Below are positions 26,551-35,800 of a stretch of DNA of 64,000 nucleotides, in pieces (position 1 is the first letter of the stretch; each line of letters opens with the position of its first letter). The notes below the pieces were generated by a model, which saw nothing but the letters and a program-made list of their open reading frames with translations, made no database searches and was not told the DNA's origin. Source of the DNA: Calothrix sp. NIES-2098 (GTDB taxonomy: Bacteria > Cyanobacteriota > Cyanobacteriia > Cyanobacteriales > Nostocaceae); contig AP018172.1 of the NCBI GenBank assembly GCA_002368175.1, forward strand, positions 6,637,001 through 6,701,000, read 5' to 3'. The position numbers were made by a program, and so were the translations under genes.

Positions 26551-26964
26551 ATGACAGCACAATTACTCTCTATAAATCAGCGATTAAAGTCGCAACAAAA
26601 TAGACGAATTTTGCTAATTGAGGATAATGATGTTAATCGAATGTTGCTGAGTGACTATCTCAGTTACTGTGGATTCAACGTTCAAAGTCTATCGGTAGGC
26701 TCTGCTTTATTCTCAATAGTGGAGAAATTCCAACCAGAGCTAATATTACTAGACTTAAAATTACCGGACATTGATGGTTATTCATTGCTAGAAAAAATCA
26801 AGCATCACCAAGTATTATCAAAAATACCAATTATCGTAGTTTCAGCATTTGCTTTCAGAGACGATCAAGAGCGAGCGATGAGTTTAGGGGCTTGTCGCTA
26901 CTTTGTAAAACCTGTGAATCTCAAAGAGCTGATCTTAACAATTGAAGAAAAACTTGCTTCTTGA
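26551..26964 (+). CDS. Single-domain response regulator (CheY-like)
   Basis: 137 residues of one receiver domain: acidic pair in RILLIEDNDVNRMLLSDYL, phospho-acceptor Asp in ELILLDLKLPDIDGYSLLEK, conserved Ser in IIVVSAFAFRDDQ and Lys in CRYFVKPVNLKELI. It has no output domain, so it acts by protein contact or in a phosphorelay. It is a lone gene and its kinase is not evident nearby. Confidence 0.93.
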   Translation: MTAQLLSINQRLKSQQNRRILLIEDNDVNRMLLSDYLSYCGFNVQSLSVGSALFSIVEKFQPELILLDLKLPDIDGYSLLEKIKHHQVLSKIPIIVVSAFAFRDDQERAMSLGACRYFVKPVNLKELILTIEEKLAS

Positions 26965-27312
26965 TAAAGAATATTTGCAAGCTGAGTATAAAACATAAAG
27001 ATATCGAGATTCACTAATATGCAATAACTGATGTTAGTTAGAATTTCAGTTATATCCCTGATGAGAAATCTCATAACTTTGACTGTTGGCTATGGCCTAT
27101 TCCCTAAAGTTTAGGCAGTCAGTCGGTCAAAGTTAAAATTTTTACGATTAAAAGACGATACCAGATAGTAGATAAGTAAATTTACTATCTGTTAAATTCT
27201 GTCGTGATTTTGCGACAGACTAAACAAGCAATTTCAGGAATCAACTCGGATTACCATATATTTTCTTTAAAATAGAAATTAGGTGGATTTGTAAATTTAC
27301 CTAACTTGAGTC
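26965..27312 (+). promoter_or_regulatory. Leader region of uvrC with tandem hairpins
   Basis: A 348-base spacer. CAGATAGTA (27162-27170) pairs with TACTATCTG (27183-27191). TCTGTCG (27198-27204) pairs with CGACAGA (27213-27219). A smaller ATGAG/CTCAT hairpin sits near 27061. The two adjacent stems lie about 95-150 bases before uvrC and could be an operator, attenuator or terminator of the upstream regulator gene. Confidence 0.4.
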
Positions 27313-29181
27313 GTGACAAAATCTGTTCAAACACTGGTTAAAGATACCGAACGCTTGGAAAGCCGTCTAGCTGAAATTCCGCCGGAACCAGGTGTTTATT
27401 TTATGCGGGATGTGAGCGATCGCATTATCTATATAGGTAAATCGCGGAAGTTGCGATCGCGGGTGCGTTCCTATTTCCGCGACGGGTACAACAAAAGCGA
27501 ACGTATTGCCACAATGGTAAAGCAGGTGGCAGAAATTGAATTTATTGTCACCGATACTGAAGCAGAAGCCTTGGCGCTGGAAGCTAATTTGATCAAGCAG
27601 CACCAGCCATATTTTAATGTGCTGCTGAAGGATGACAAGAAATATCCCTATGTTTGCATCACTTGGTCAGAAGACTATCCCCGGATTTTTATCACCCGCA
27701 AACGCCAACTAGGGAAGGAAAAGGATAAGTTTTACGGGCCATATACAGATGCAGGTCTATTGCGCGAGATATTACGCATATCGAAGCGGATTTTTGCGCT
27801 GCGTCAACGACCGCAACCACTGTTTAAAGACCGTCCTTGTTTAAATTATGATTTGGGGCGCTGTCCGGGCGTGTGTCAACAGCTAATTACACCGGAAGAA
27901 TACCGTAAAACCGTGCAAAAGGTGGCGATGGTATTTCAAGGTCGCACTCAAGAACTGATTGATATTTTGACGCAGCAGATGGAGAAATCTGCCGAAGCGT
28001 TGAATTTTGAGTCAGCCGCACGGATTCGCGACCAAATAGCTGGGTTAAAATCGCTCACAGCACAGCAAAAAGTATCCTTACCAGATGATACAGTGTCGCG
28101 GGATGCGATCGCCTTAGCCGCAGACGAACAACTTGCTTACATTCAATTATTTCAAATTCGTGCTGGGCAATTGGTCGGACGCTTGGCATTTGTAGCGGAT
28201 GCGCACGCTGAACCAGGAGCTATTTTACAACGAGTTTTAGAAGAACACTACCAAACTGCTGACTCAGTGGAAATTCCCATCGAAATTTTGGTACAGCATG
28301 AGTTACCAGAAGCGGAAATATTGGCAGATGTTTTAACTCAGCGTAAAGGTAGAAAAGTGACGATTCTAGCTCCGCAACGCCAAACTAAGGCAGAATTAAT
28401 TGAGATGGTAGAGCGCAATGCCCAGTATGAATTGCAAAGAATGCAAAAATTGGGCGATCGCAACCAACAAGCAATGCAAGATTTAGCTGCAATTGTTGAT
28501 TTACCAGACTTACCCCACCGCATCGAAGGTTACGATATTTCCCACATTCAGGGGTCGAATGCAGTTGCTTCTCAAGTAGTATTTATCGATGGCTTACCCG
28601 CCAAACAGTACTATCGCCACTACAAAATTAAAAATCCTACGGTTACAGCCGGACATTCAGATGATTTCGCCAGTCTTGCGGAAGTGATTCAGCGTCGGTT
28701 TCGCAAGTATATCGAAGATCCGCAATTGCAGCGATCGGGTAATCCCGACTGGCCGGATTTAGTGATGATTGATGGTGGTAAAGGACAGTTATCATCGGTT
28801 GTCGCCATTTTACAAGAAATGAACTTATTAGAAGACTTGCGAGTAGTCAGTTTGGCGAAGCGACGAGAAGAGATTTTTTTACCGGGAGAATCTCTACCTT
28901 TAGAAACCGATGCAGAACAACCAGGAGTGCAGTTATTGCGAAGATTGCGCGATGAAGCCCATCGCTTTGCTGTAAGTTTCCATCGCCAACAACGCAGCGA
29001 TAAATTAAAGCGATCGCGTTTAGATGAAATTCCTGGCTTAGGACACCATCGCCAAAAGCTGCTTTTAGGACATTTTCGCTCTGTTGATTATATTCGCCAA
29101 GCTACACCCGCACAACTAGCTGAAGTTCCCAGCATTGGGCCGCGTTTGGCTCAAGAAATCTACAATTATTTTCATCCTTAA
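27313..29181 (+). CDS. uvrC: Excinuclease ABC subunit C
   Basis: UvrC makes the dual incision in nucleotide excision repair. The 622-residue product has the GIY-YIG nuclease (PGVYFMRDVSDRIIYIGKSR, residues about 24-45), Cys residues in CLNYDLGRCPGVC, the UvrB-binding UVR helix (ALNFESAARIRDQIAGLKSL), the RNase H-like nuclease (IEGYDISHIQGSNAVASQVV, LVMIDGGKGQLS) and tandem HhH at the C-terminus (DEIPGLGHHRQKLLLGHF, VPSIGPRLAQEIYNYF). Full length. GTG 27313 is the start. Confidence 0.97.
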   Translation: MTKSVQTLVKDTERLESRLAEIPPEPGVYFMRDVSDRIIYIGKSRKLRSRVRSYFRDGYNKSERIATMVKQVAEIEFIVTDTEAEALALEANLIKQHQPYFNVLLKDDKKYPYVCITWSEDYPRIFITRKRQLGKEKDKFYGPYTDAGLLREILRISKRIFALRQRPQPLFKDRPCLNYDLGRCPGVCQQLITPEEYRKTVQKVAMVFQGRTQELIDILTQQMEKSAEALNFESAARIRDQIAGLKSLTAQQKVSLPDDTVSRDAIALAADEQLAYIQLFQIRAGQLVGRLAFVADAHAEPGAILQRVLEEHYQTADSVEIPIEILVQHELPEAEILADVLTQRKGRKVTILAPQRQTKAELIEMVERNAQYELQRMQKLGDRNQQAMQDLAAIVDLPDLPHRIEGYDISHIQGSNAVASQVVFIDGLPAKQYYRHYKIKNPTVTAGHSDDFASLAEVIQRRFRKYIEDPQLQRSGNPDWPDLVMIDGGKGQLSSVVAILQEMNLLEDLRVVSLAKRREEIFLPGESLPLETDAEQPGVQLLRRLRDEAHRFAVSFHRQQRSDKLKRSRLDEIPGLGHHRQKLLLGHFRSVDYIRQATPAQLAEVPSIGPRLAQEIYNYFHP

Positions 29182-29404
29182 AAAGGATACTAAGTTGATA
29201 CTAAGTTGGAATTCGGGATAATCGTTAGTTAGCAAAAACTACTTCAAAAAACTCAAAAAATATTATCGATCCAATTTGGTATCATACTAATTTTCTAGAC
29301 AACTCGATTTAATATTTATTAATACTTGATGCCAAAAAACTTGTAAAAGAATACACTCTAATTCATAATTCAGTCTAACTAGCTTTACCTTTTTAATTAC
29401 ATCC

Positions 29405-29438
29405 ACAGGTTTTTAACAGCAAAGTTCTAAAAACCTGT
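29405..29438 (+). promoter_or_regulatory. Perfect 11-bp inverted repeat upstream of the five-gene operon
   Basis: ACAGGTTTTTA (29405-29415) and TAAAAACCTGT (29428-29438) are perfect complements across 12 bases. TTTTAG follows on the plus strand, so it may end uvrC transcription. It also sits 87 bases before the start of the conflict-type operon and could be an operator. Confidence 0.55.
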
Positions 29439-29524
29439 TTTAGTTTGGGATTTATACAAGTTAAATAACTACTGTAACAATTTATAAACACAAACTAGTC
29501 ACTCGCTCCTATGTCAAGATTGAC

Positions 29525-30493
29525 ATGAACCAACAAGATGAACTGCAAAAATTGCTCGATTTGATAGATGAAAAAATATTGTTCTTACGCCAGAAAAAAA
29601 TAACAGAGGCTAGCCCTTTAATACTTTTTCAGCTAGATAAAGAGATTCAAGAAGCCGAAGCCGAAAGAGAAAATTTAGCCAGAACAAATAATAGTCATGA
29701 ATTATATAATGTATTGTTGAGATTGAATTACCAAGATCAACTATTCTCCTTTGCACAATTTCTCAAAACAGAGTCCATAGGAGCTTTCCTGATACAAGGT
29801 TTGCCAGATTATGGACAACGTTGGTTATTGAATCGATTAGTCAAGCAGTATCTCAGCTACGGTGGTAAAAAACCCAAAGAAATACCAATTGAACTTCGGC
29901 GCATAAGCCGTAAAAATGATATTAATACTCTCTGGCGGGAATTAGGTGGTTGGTTGGGTCTGCCATTGCCACAAAAATCCCTGCCAAACATACTGGAAAA
30001 AGCATATCAGTTTTGGAAAACTCAGCATCTAATCATCGTTTTCCATGATATAGACTTTATGCCAGAATCTTATTTACCTGAATTACTCAATAATTTTTGG
30101 TTGCCATTGGCAAACAGAGCATTAGAAAATTTATCGCCAGTAAATAATTTCAAGTTACTAATGTTTTTGGTAGATTATCAAGGCGATGTGGGCACTGAAG
30201 ATACCATTTTTGTAGAAAAAATCGAGCCGACATGGCAACCCAAAAAACCTATCAAACTGCCGCAGATAAATCCATTTTGCGATCGCATTTTGACTGATTG
30301 GATTCGGACGCTTGAAACCGATTTTGAGCTATGTAACCTTGAAGTCACTAATAAAATTACTAATATGCAAGATCCTGTTAAGGAAATTCTGGAGGAAAGC
30401 GAGAATGGCATTCCTGAAGAAGCACTAGAAGCAATTTGTGGAATCTGCGGTTGTGAGTGGTATACAGAAAAAGATAAATGGTTAACACTATGA
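29525..30493 (+). CDS. Gene A: EAD-like N-terminus + inactive STAND-like NTPase
   Basis: 322 residues. Residues 4-53 (DELQKLLDLIDEKILFLRQK, LFQLDKEIQEAEAERENLA) form a helical adaptor nearly the same as the N-terminus of gene E. From about 60 (LLRLNYQDQLFSFAQFL) the pattern fits the iSTAND domain of bacterial conflict systems. The P-loop position reads GLPDYGQR (92-99), with no GKS/T, and the Walker B position reads HLIIVFHDIDFMP, so nucleotide hydrolysis is unlikely. The C-terminus has ICGICGCEW, a possible metal site. A 6-bp palindrome (ATGTCA/TGACAT) overlaps its ATG. It overlaps gene B by 4 bases. The role is inferred: a sensor or adaptor that gathers partners. Confidence 0.75.
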   Translation: MNQQDELQKLLDLIDEKILFLRQKKITEASPLILFQLDKEIQEAEAERENLARTNNSHELYNVLLRLNYQDQLFSFAQFLKTESIGAFLIQGLPDYGQRWLLNRLVKQYLSYGGKKPKEIPIELRRISRKNDINTLWRELGGWLGLPLPQKSLPNILEKAYQFWKTQHLIIVFHDIDFMPESYLPELLNNFWLPLANRALENLSPVNNFKLLMFLVDYQGDVGTEDTIFVEKIEPTWQPKKPIKLPQINPFCDRILTDWIRTLETDFELCNLEVTNKITNMQDPVKEILEESENGIPEEALEAICGICGCEWYTEKDKWLTL

Positions 30494-31407
30494 ATAATCG
30501 CCAATTTGAATATACAGGCAAGGCGCAGCCCCAGCCAGGAGAACGAGATTGGAAGGGACAAATTTTGTATCCCTATTTACCAAATGAAGAATTGGTAGAG
30601 GCTGTTAACCTAGCTATTTACTTGGAACGACCTCTGCTGCTTAAGGGAGAACCGGGATGTGGTAAGACAAGATTAGCTCGTGCGGTAGCTTACGAACTCG
30701 GTCTACCCTTTGAAGCCTGGTACATCAAGTCTACTAGTAAAGCCAAGGATGGTCTTTACATATATGATGCTGTCAGCCGCTTACGGGATGCACAACTCGT
30801 TGCCGCAGGCCGCACAATTAAAGATGAAGAGATTCCACGCATTAGTAATCCCGCTAATTATGTGCAATGGGGCCCCGTAGGACGGGCTTTCCTCAACAAC
30901 CAGCGGACAGTAGTGTTGATTGACGAAATTGATAAAGCAGACATTGACTTTCCCAATGATTTGCTATTGGAACTAGATGAGCAACGGTTTATTGTTGAGG
31001 AAACGGGACAAGAAATTCAAGCAAAAACACCGCCAATAGTATTTATTACTAGCAATGATGAGAAAGACTTACCGGATGCGTTCTTACGGCGATGTTTGTT
31101 TTACTACATTGAGTTTCCCAATAGCCACCAGTTAGTAGACATTCTCAAAGCTCATTTTTCGGAAGCACCAGCGGCTTTAGTAAATAAGTCTATCAACCGC
31201 TTTCAGGAATTGCGCGAGCAAATGAAAGGAGAAGCTGGCAAACAAGTGAGCACCAGTGAATTAATTGACTGGTTTCGGGTTCTGCAACGCTATCCCCAGG
31301 ATGAGGTTTTGCAAAAACTGGATGGTAAGCTGCCATATATGAGCGTCTTGCTGAAAAGTTGGGACGATCATATGCGTTATCTGAGACAAATCCGTGGAAG
31401 CGAATGA
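30490..31407 (+). CDS. Gene B: MoxR-family AAA+ ATPase
   Basis: 305 residues from ATG 30490, which overlaps the gene A stop as ATGA; ATG 30478 is an in-frame alternative. Walker A is LLLKGEPGCGKTRLARAVAY, Walker B TVVLIDEIDKADIDFPNDLL, and sensor 1 VFITSNDEKDLPDAFLRRCL includes an Arg pair at the arginine-finger position. MoxR ATPases act as chaperones that activate vWA-domain partners, and the vWA gene follows directly. All catalytic residues are intact, so this is probably the one live ATPase engine of the operon. Confidence 0.92.
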   Translation: MNNRQFEYTGKAQPQPGERDWKGQILYPYLPNEELVEAVNLAIYLERPLLLKGEPGCGKTRLARAVAYELGLPFEAWYIKSTSKAKDGLYIYDAVSRLRDAQLVAAGRTIKDEEIPRISNPANYVQWGPVGRAFLNNQRTVVLIDEIDKADIDFPNDLLLELDEQRFIVEETGQEIQAKTPPIVFITSNDEKDLPDAFLRRCLFYYIEFPNSHQLVDILKAHFSEAPAALVNKSINRFQELREQMKGEAGKQVSTSELIDWFRVLQRYPQDEVLQKLDGKLPYMSVLLKSWDDHMRYLRQIRGSE

Positions 31408-32869
31408 ATTACCTCTGCTCGATCTGTTCAACCAATTGCGCGAAGCAGGCTTACCACTTGGCATTAATGAATATCAGTTATTGCTGAAAGCTTTACAGGC
31501 TGGCTTTGGTATTACTGACCAGAATGCCTTAAAACGCTTGTGTCAGACTTTGTGGATCAAATCACCTGAGGAAATGCATTTGTTTAACTATCACTTTCAA
31601 AAAGTGATGGCCAATGCAAATATTCCCATACCTTCGCAAACACCAACTATTCCTAGCTCAGAAGATAGCCAGCAAGTTACAGGCGATCGCAAGCAGCGCC
31701 AAATTGCTCAAATGTCTCGCTACGCAGTACTAGGGATTTTAGAGGTGGGAATCATTCTCGGAATCACATCCACTGTCAAAGAGGAGAAAGATGCTTCAGA
31801 TGGAACAATTAACCCGACTCCAACACCAACAGTCAATGTAGGCGGAAACCCAATAGATCCGATTGTTTCGAGCTTACTATTCATCGTCGTAGTTCTGAGT
31901 GCTGGATATGGATTTTTGAGATGGTTAACGAAACTGAATCCCCAAAATCGGTCTAGTAGCGCTGCAACATCATTGCCAAAATCCATTAAAGACAAGAATC
32001 CTTCCACGACATCTCCATCATTGACACAACAGATGAAAGATGAATTGCTAGTAGCCACTCGTCCTGATTCCGTACCAGAACAAATTCCCAGCCAAACTAC
32101 TCCAGCTGAACTTTTACCATTGACACAAAATTTGCCAGATGAAGTGCATATAGCGCAACTAGTGCAACAAGCTACAAGCATTGATAACGAGATGCGTAGC
32201 GATCGCTTTATGCTAGCCACTGACTACTTACCAGTGACACATCGGCAAATGAAACAAAGCTGGCGCTACTTGCGGCGTCGAGTTCGTGAAGGATCTCCTA
32301 CAGAGTTAGATATAGAAGCTACAATCAACCAGATTGGACGCCAAAGATTTTTTCTAGAGCTTGTGTTCCAGCCGCGCTATGTTAACAAAAGCGAAGTGCT
32401 GTTACTCATAGATCGGGATGGCTCTATGGTGCCTTTTCATATGCTATCCCAGCGACTCAAAGAAACTGCCTTACAGGGTGGACGTTTGGGCAGTGCTGAA
32501 ATCTACTATTTCCATAATTGTCCTGTGGAATATCTCTACCACGATCCATCTCATTTAGAAGCTAAATTAATCAATGAGATTATTGGCAATCTTCCATCGG
32601 CGCAAACAGGAGTATTGATTTTTAGCGATGCAGGTTCGGCGCGTGGAGGTTTTAATCCAGAAAGAATAGAATTGACGATTCAATTTTTAAATCAGCTAAA
32701 GCGAAAAGTTCGTTATATCGCTTGGCTTAATCCCGTACCGAAAGCGCGGTGGTCTGGGACAACGGCGGGAAAAATTGCCGATTATGTACCGATGTTTGAA
32801 ATCAGCCGCAGAGGTTTACAGAATACAATTGATGTGTTAAGAGGACGCTTTAAATATTCAAAGGGATAA
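31394..32869 (+). CDS. Gene C: membrane vWA-domain protein
   Basis: 491 residues, start GTG 31394 overlapping gene B by 14 bases. Residues 5-70 (LPLLDLFNQLREAGLPLGIN) look like the N-terminus of CoxE-type vWA partners of MoxR. Two membrane segments follow, at about 112-131 (RYAVLGILEVGIILGITSTV) and 153-175 (VSSLLFIVVVLSAGYGFLRW), then a linker, then a vWA domain. The metal site reads D340-R-D-G-S344, DxDxS instead of DxSxS, with a later Asp in IFSDAGSARGG (D412). Metal binding may therefore be altered. It is expected to work with gene B at the membrane. Confidence 0.82.
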   Translation: MEANELPLLDLFNQLREAGLPLGINEYQLLLKALQAGFGITDQNALKRLCQTLWIKSPEEMHLFNYHFQKVMANANIPIPSQTPTIPSSEDSQQVTGDRKQRQIAQMSRYAVLGILEVGIILGITSTVKEEKDASDGTINPTPTPTVNVGGNPIDPIVSSLLFIVVVLSAGYGFLRWLTKLNPQNRSSSAATSLPKSIKDKNPSTTSPSLTQQMKDELLVATRPDSVPEQIPSQTTPAELLPLTQNLPDEVHIAQLVQQATSIDNEMRSDRFMLATDYLPVTHRQMKQSWRYLRRRVREGSPTELDIEATINQIGRQRFFLELVFQPRYVNKSEVLLLIDRDGSMVPFHMLSQRLKETALQGGRLGSAEIYYFHNCPVEYLYHDPSHLEAKLINEIIGNLPSAQTGVLIFSDAGSARGGFNPERIELTIQFLNQLKRKVRYIAWLNPVPKARWSGTTAGKIADYVPMFEISRRGLQNTIDVLRGRFKYSKG

Positions 32870-32878
32870 TGCCGCAGT

Positions 32879-35800
32879 ATGAGCAGTTCGGAGGCATCAA
32901 TTTCCGAAAGAAAAGAAAAAAAAGCCAAAAAACTGATTAAATCTTTTGAAAACCGTTTTGGCAAAGCACATTTATACCTAGCCTATCACGCTGCTTTTCC
33001 CTTAGCACTTACGCCCGATCTGCTATACCGCTTATGGGCTAATTTTCAAAGAGATGTACGCGGTAAACTGCTCAACATTCCTTGGATTGCTGTGTCAGAT
33101 CTGTTGCTTTCTGGCTTATGCGATCGCGTTGGCTATGAATTATATGAAATAGATTTAGCAGTCAAAAATCTGCTGCTGGCTCAATTAAAGGTAGATGAAA
33201 GATTTGGGCAACAGCGGATTCAAGATTTGTCTGATTTCTTGCTGGACTATATTCAACAGCAACTTCATAGTGACGATCCTGATATTCGTGAATTTGCTCG
33301 CGTTCAAAGCTGGCAAGCTTTAGCATATCAAAAACCTACACAAACATTTCGCGAACTGGCGTTAGTCCTCTCTGGCACAAATTTAGAGGATCGAGTCGAG
33401 GTCATCCGTTTAGCATCGTTGGTAGACACATTTGCCGAACCTCTAGGAGAGTTTGCAGATTTTCAACGGTTGCAAAATTATGCCCGTGGAAGAGCAAAGC
33501 TGGCTCGTGGTGACTGGGAAGGTGCAACAGCTGAATTTGATAAAGTACTGGGGCAAGAAAAACAAGCACAAGTTGCTGAAGTAGTTTTATATATCCCCTC
33601 TAAGCTAGTTCCTAGCGCCAAACCTCAAGGGCTGAAAAATAGAGAAGGTGCTGCGGTTTGGCATAGTTTAGAAATCGAGCAAGCCCTAGAACTGCTTGAT
33701 AGTAACGCAGACACAGGTTTATCACTCCAAGAAGTCGAAAAGCGTTTGCAAAAATACGGCCCCAACGAACTGGAAGAGAACAGCGGCCGCAGCGCTTGGG
33801 AGATTCTTTTGGATCAGTTCAAGAACATCATGTTATTGATGCTGATTGCTATAGCGATCGTTTCTGGGGTTTTAGACTTTGTGGCTTGGCAAGGAGGCAA
33901 CTTAAAGCCTGGTAATATGCCATTCAAAGATACGATCGCTATTTTGTCCGTTGTCATCATTAATGGCATCCTCGGCTATGTGCAAGAAAGCCGTGCCGAA
34001 AAAGCTTTCGCAGCCTTGAAAAAACTCACCTCTCCTTTAGTGCGAGTCATCCGCGATCGCAAACTGCTAGAGATCGCAGCCAAAGAATTAGTCCCAGGAG
34101 ATGTAATGCTGCTGGAAGCTGGAATGCAGGTAGGTGCAGATGGGCGCTTAATTGAACAATCTAATTTACAAATAAGGGAATCGGCACTGACTGGTGAAGC
34201 TGAAGCTGTGAATAAACAAGCAACATTGCAATTGCCAGAAGAAACACCATTAGGCGATCGCGTCAATATGGTATTTTTCGGAACCGAAGTCATTCAAGGA
34301 CGGGCTAAAGTCTTAGTTACCAACACCGGGATGCACACGGAACTAGGCAAGATGGCCACCATATTGCAATCGGTGGAGAGTGAACCAACCCCGTTACAAC
34401 AGCGGATGACTCAAATAGGTAACGTCCAAGTCACGGGTTCTTTGATTCTCGTAGCGATCGTAGTTATCGGCGGTATCGTTCAGGCCAGAGGTTTGAGTAA
34501 CTTACAAGAACTTTTAGCAGTTGCTCTCGCGATCGCATTTTGGGCAGTTCCCGTCGGACTACCCGCAGTCATCACTGTCAGCTTGGCATTGGGAACTCAA
34601 CGTATGGTACGCCGCAATGCTTTGATTCGCAAATTGTCGGTGGTGGAAACTCTCGGTTTCGTGAGTACTATCTGTTCTGGGAAAACTGGCACAATGACAC
34701 AGAACAAGATGCTGGTTACATCAGTTTATACAAATAACCACTCGTTCCAAGTTGCTGGGGAAGGTTATATCCCCGTTGGCGAATTTCAACTAGAAGGGAA
34801 TGTAATTGAACCACTAGATTATCCAGAATTACAAGCTTTATTCGTTGCTTGTATAGTTTGTAATGACTCGGTTCTGGAACAAGAAAAAGGTCAATGGCAG
34901 ATTTTGGGAGATCCGACAGAGGGAGCATTGCTCGCACTAGCGGCTAAAGCTGGAATTGAACAAGATCGGTATAAAAGTCAGCTGAGCCGAGTAGCAGAAT
35001 TTCCTTTTTCCCCAGAACGCAGGCGGATGAGCGTGATTTGTGTGAGCGAGGCAATTGAAACTGGGGTTTTGCCTTTAGGTAATGCGAGAAATTATTTAAT
35101 TTTTACCAAAGGCTTACCAGAATTGATTTTAGTACGTTGCACTCATATTCTGTTAAACAATAGCTCAGTTCCTTTGACCTCAGAACAAAGGTATACAATC
35201 CTGGCAGAAAATAACCGAATGGCGATTCAGGGTTTACGTATACTGGGTTTTGCCTATAAACCGCTTAGAGAAATTCCCCCAGAAAGTTCAGCTGAAACAT
35301 CCGAGCAAGAACTGATCTGGCTGGGATTAGTGGGAATGCTGGATGCACCTCGTCCAGAAGTCAGGGCGGCAGTACAAGAATGTCGAGAAGCAGGCATTCG
35401 ACCGATTATGATTACAGGTGACTATCAATTAACAGCAAGAGCGATCGCAACCGATCTAGGTATTGCGGCTGAAGGCGAGCGCATCCTCACAGGTCAAGAA
35501 TTACAGCGCATGAGCGACCAAGACCTAGAGCAAAATGTTGACTTAGTGAGTATTTACGCTCAAGTTCTTCCAGAACACAAACTGCGAATTGTGCAAGCCC
35601 TGCAACGTCGCGGCAAATTTGTAGCCATGACTGGTGATGGCGTTAATGATGCCCCAGCTCTTAGACAGGCTGATATCGGTATTGCAATGGGCATCACTGG
35701 CACAGATGTGAGTAAAGAAGCCAGCGACACGATCTTACTCGATGATAATTTTGCTAATATTGTCCCTGCCATTAAGGAAGGGCGTGTTTTTTATACTAAT

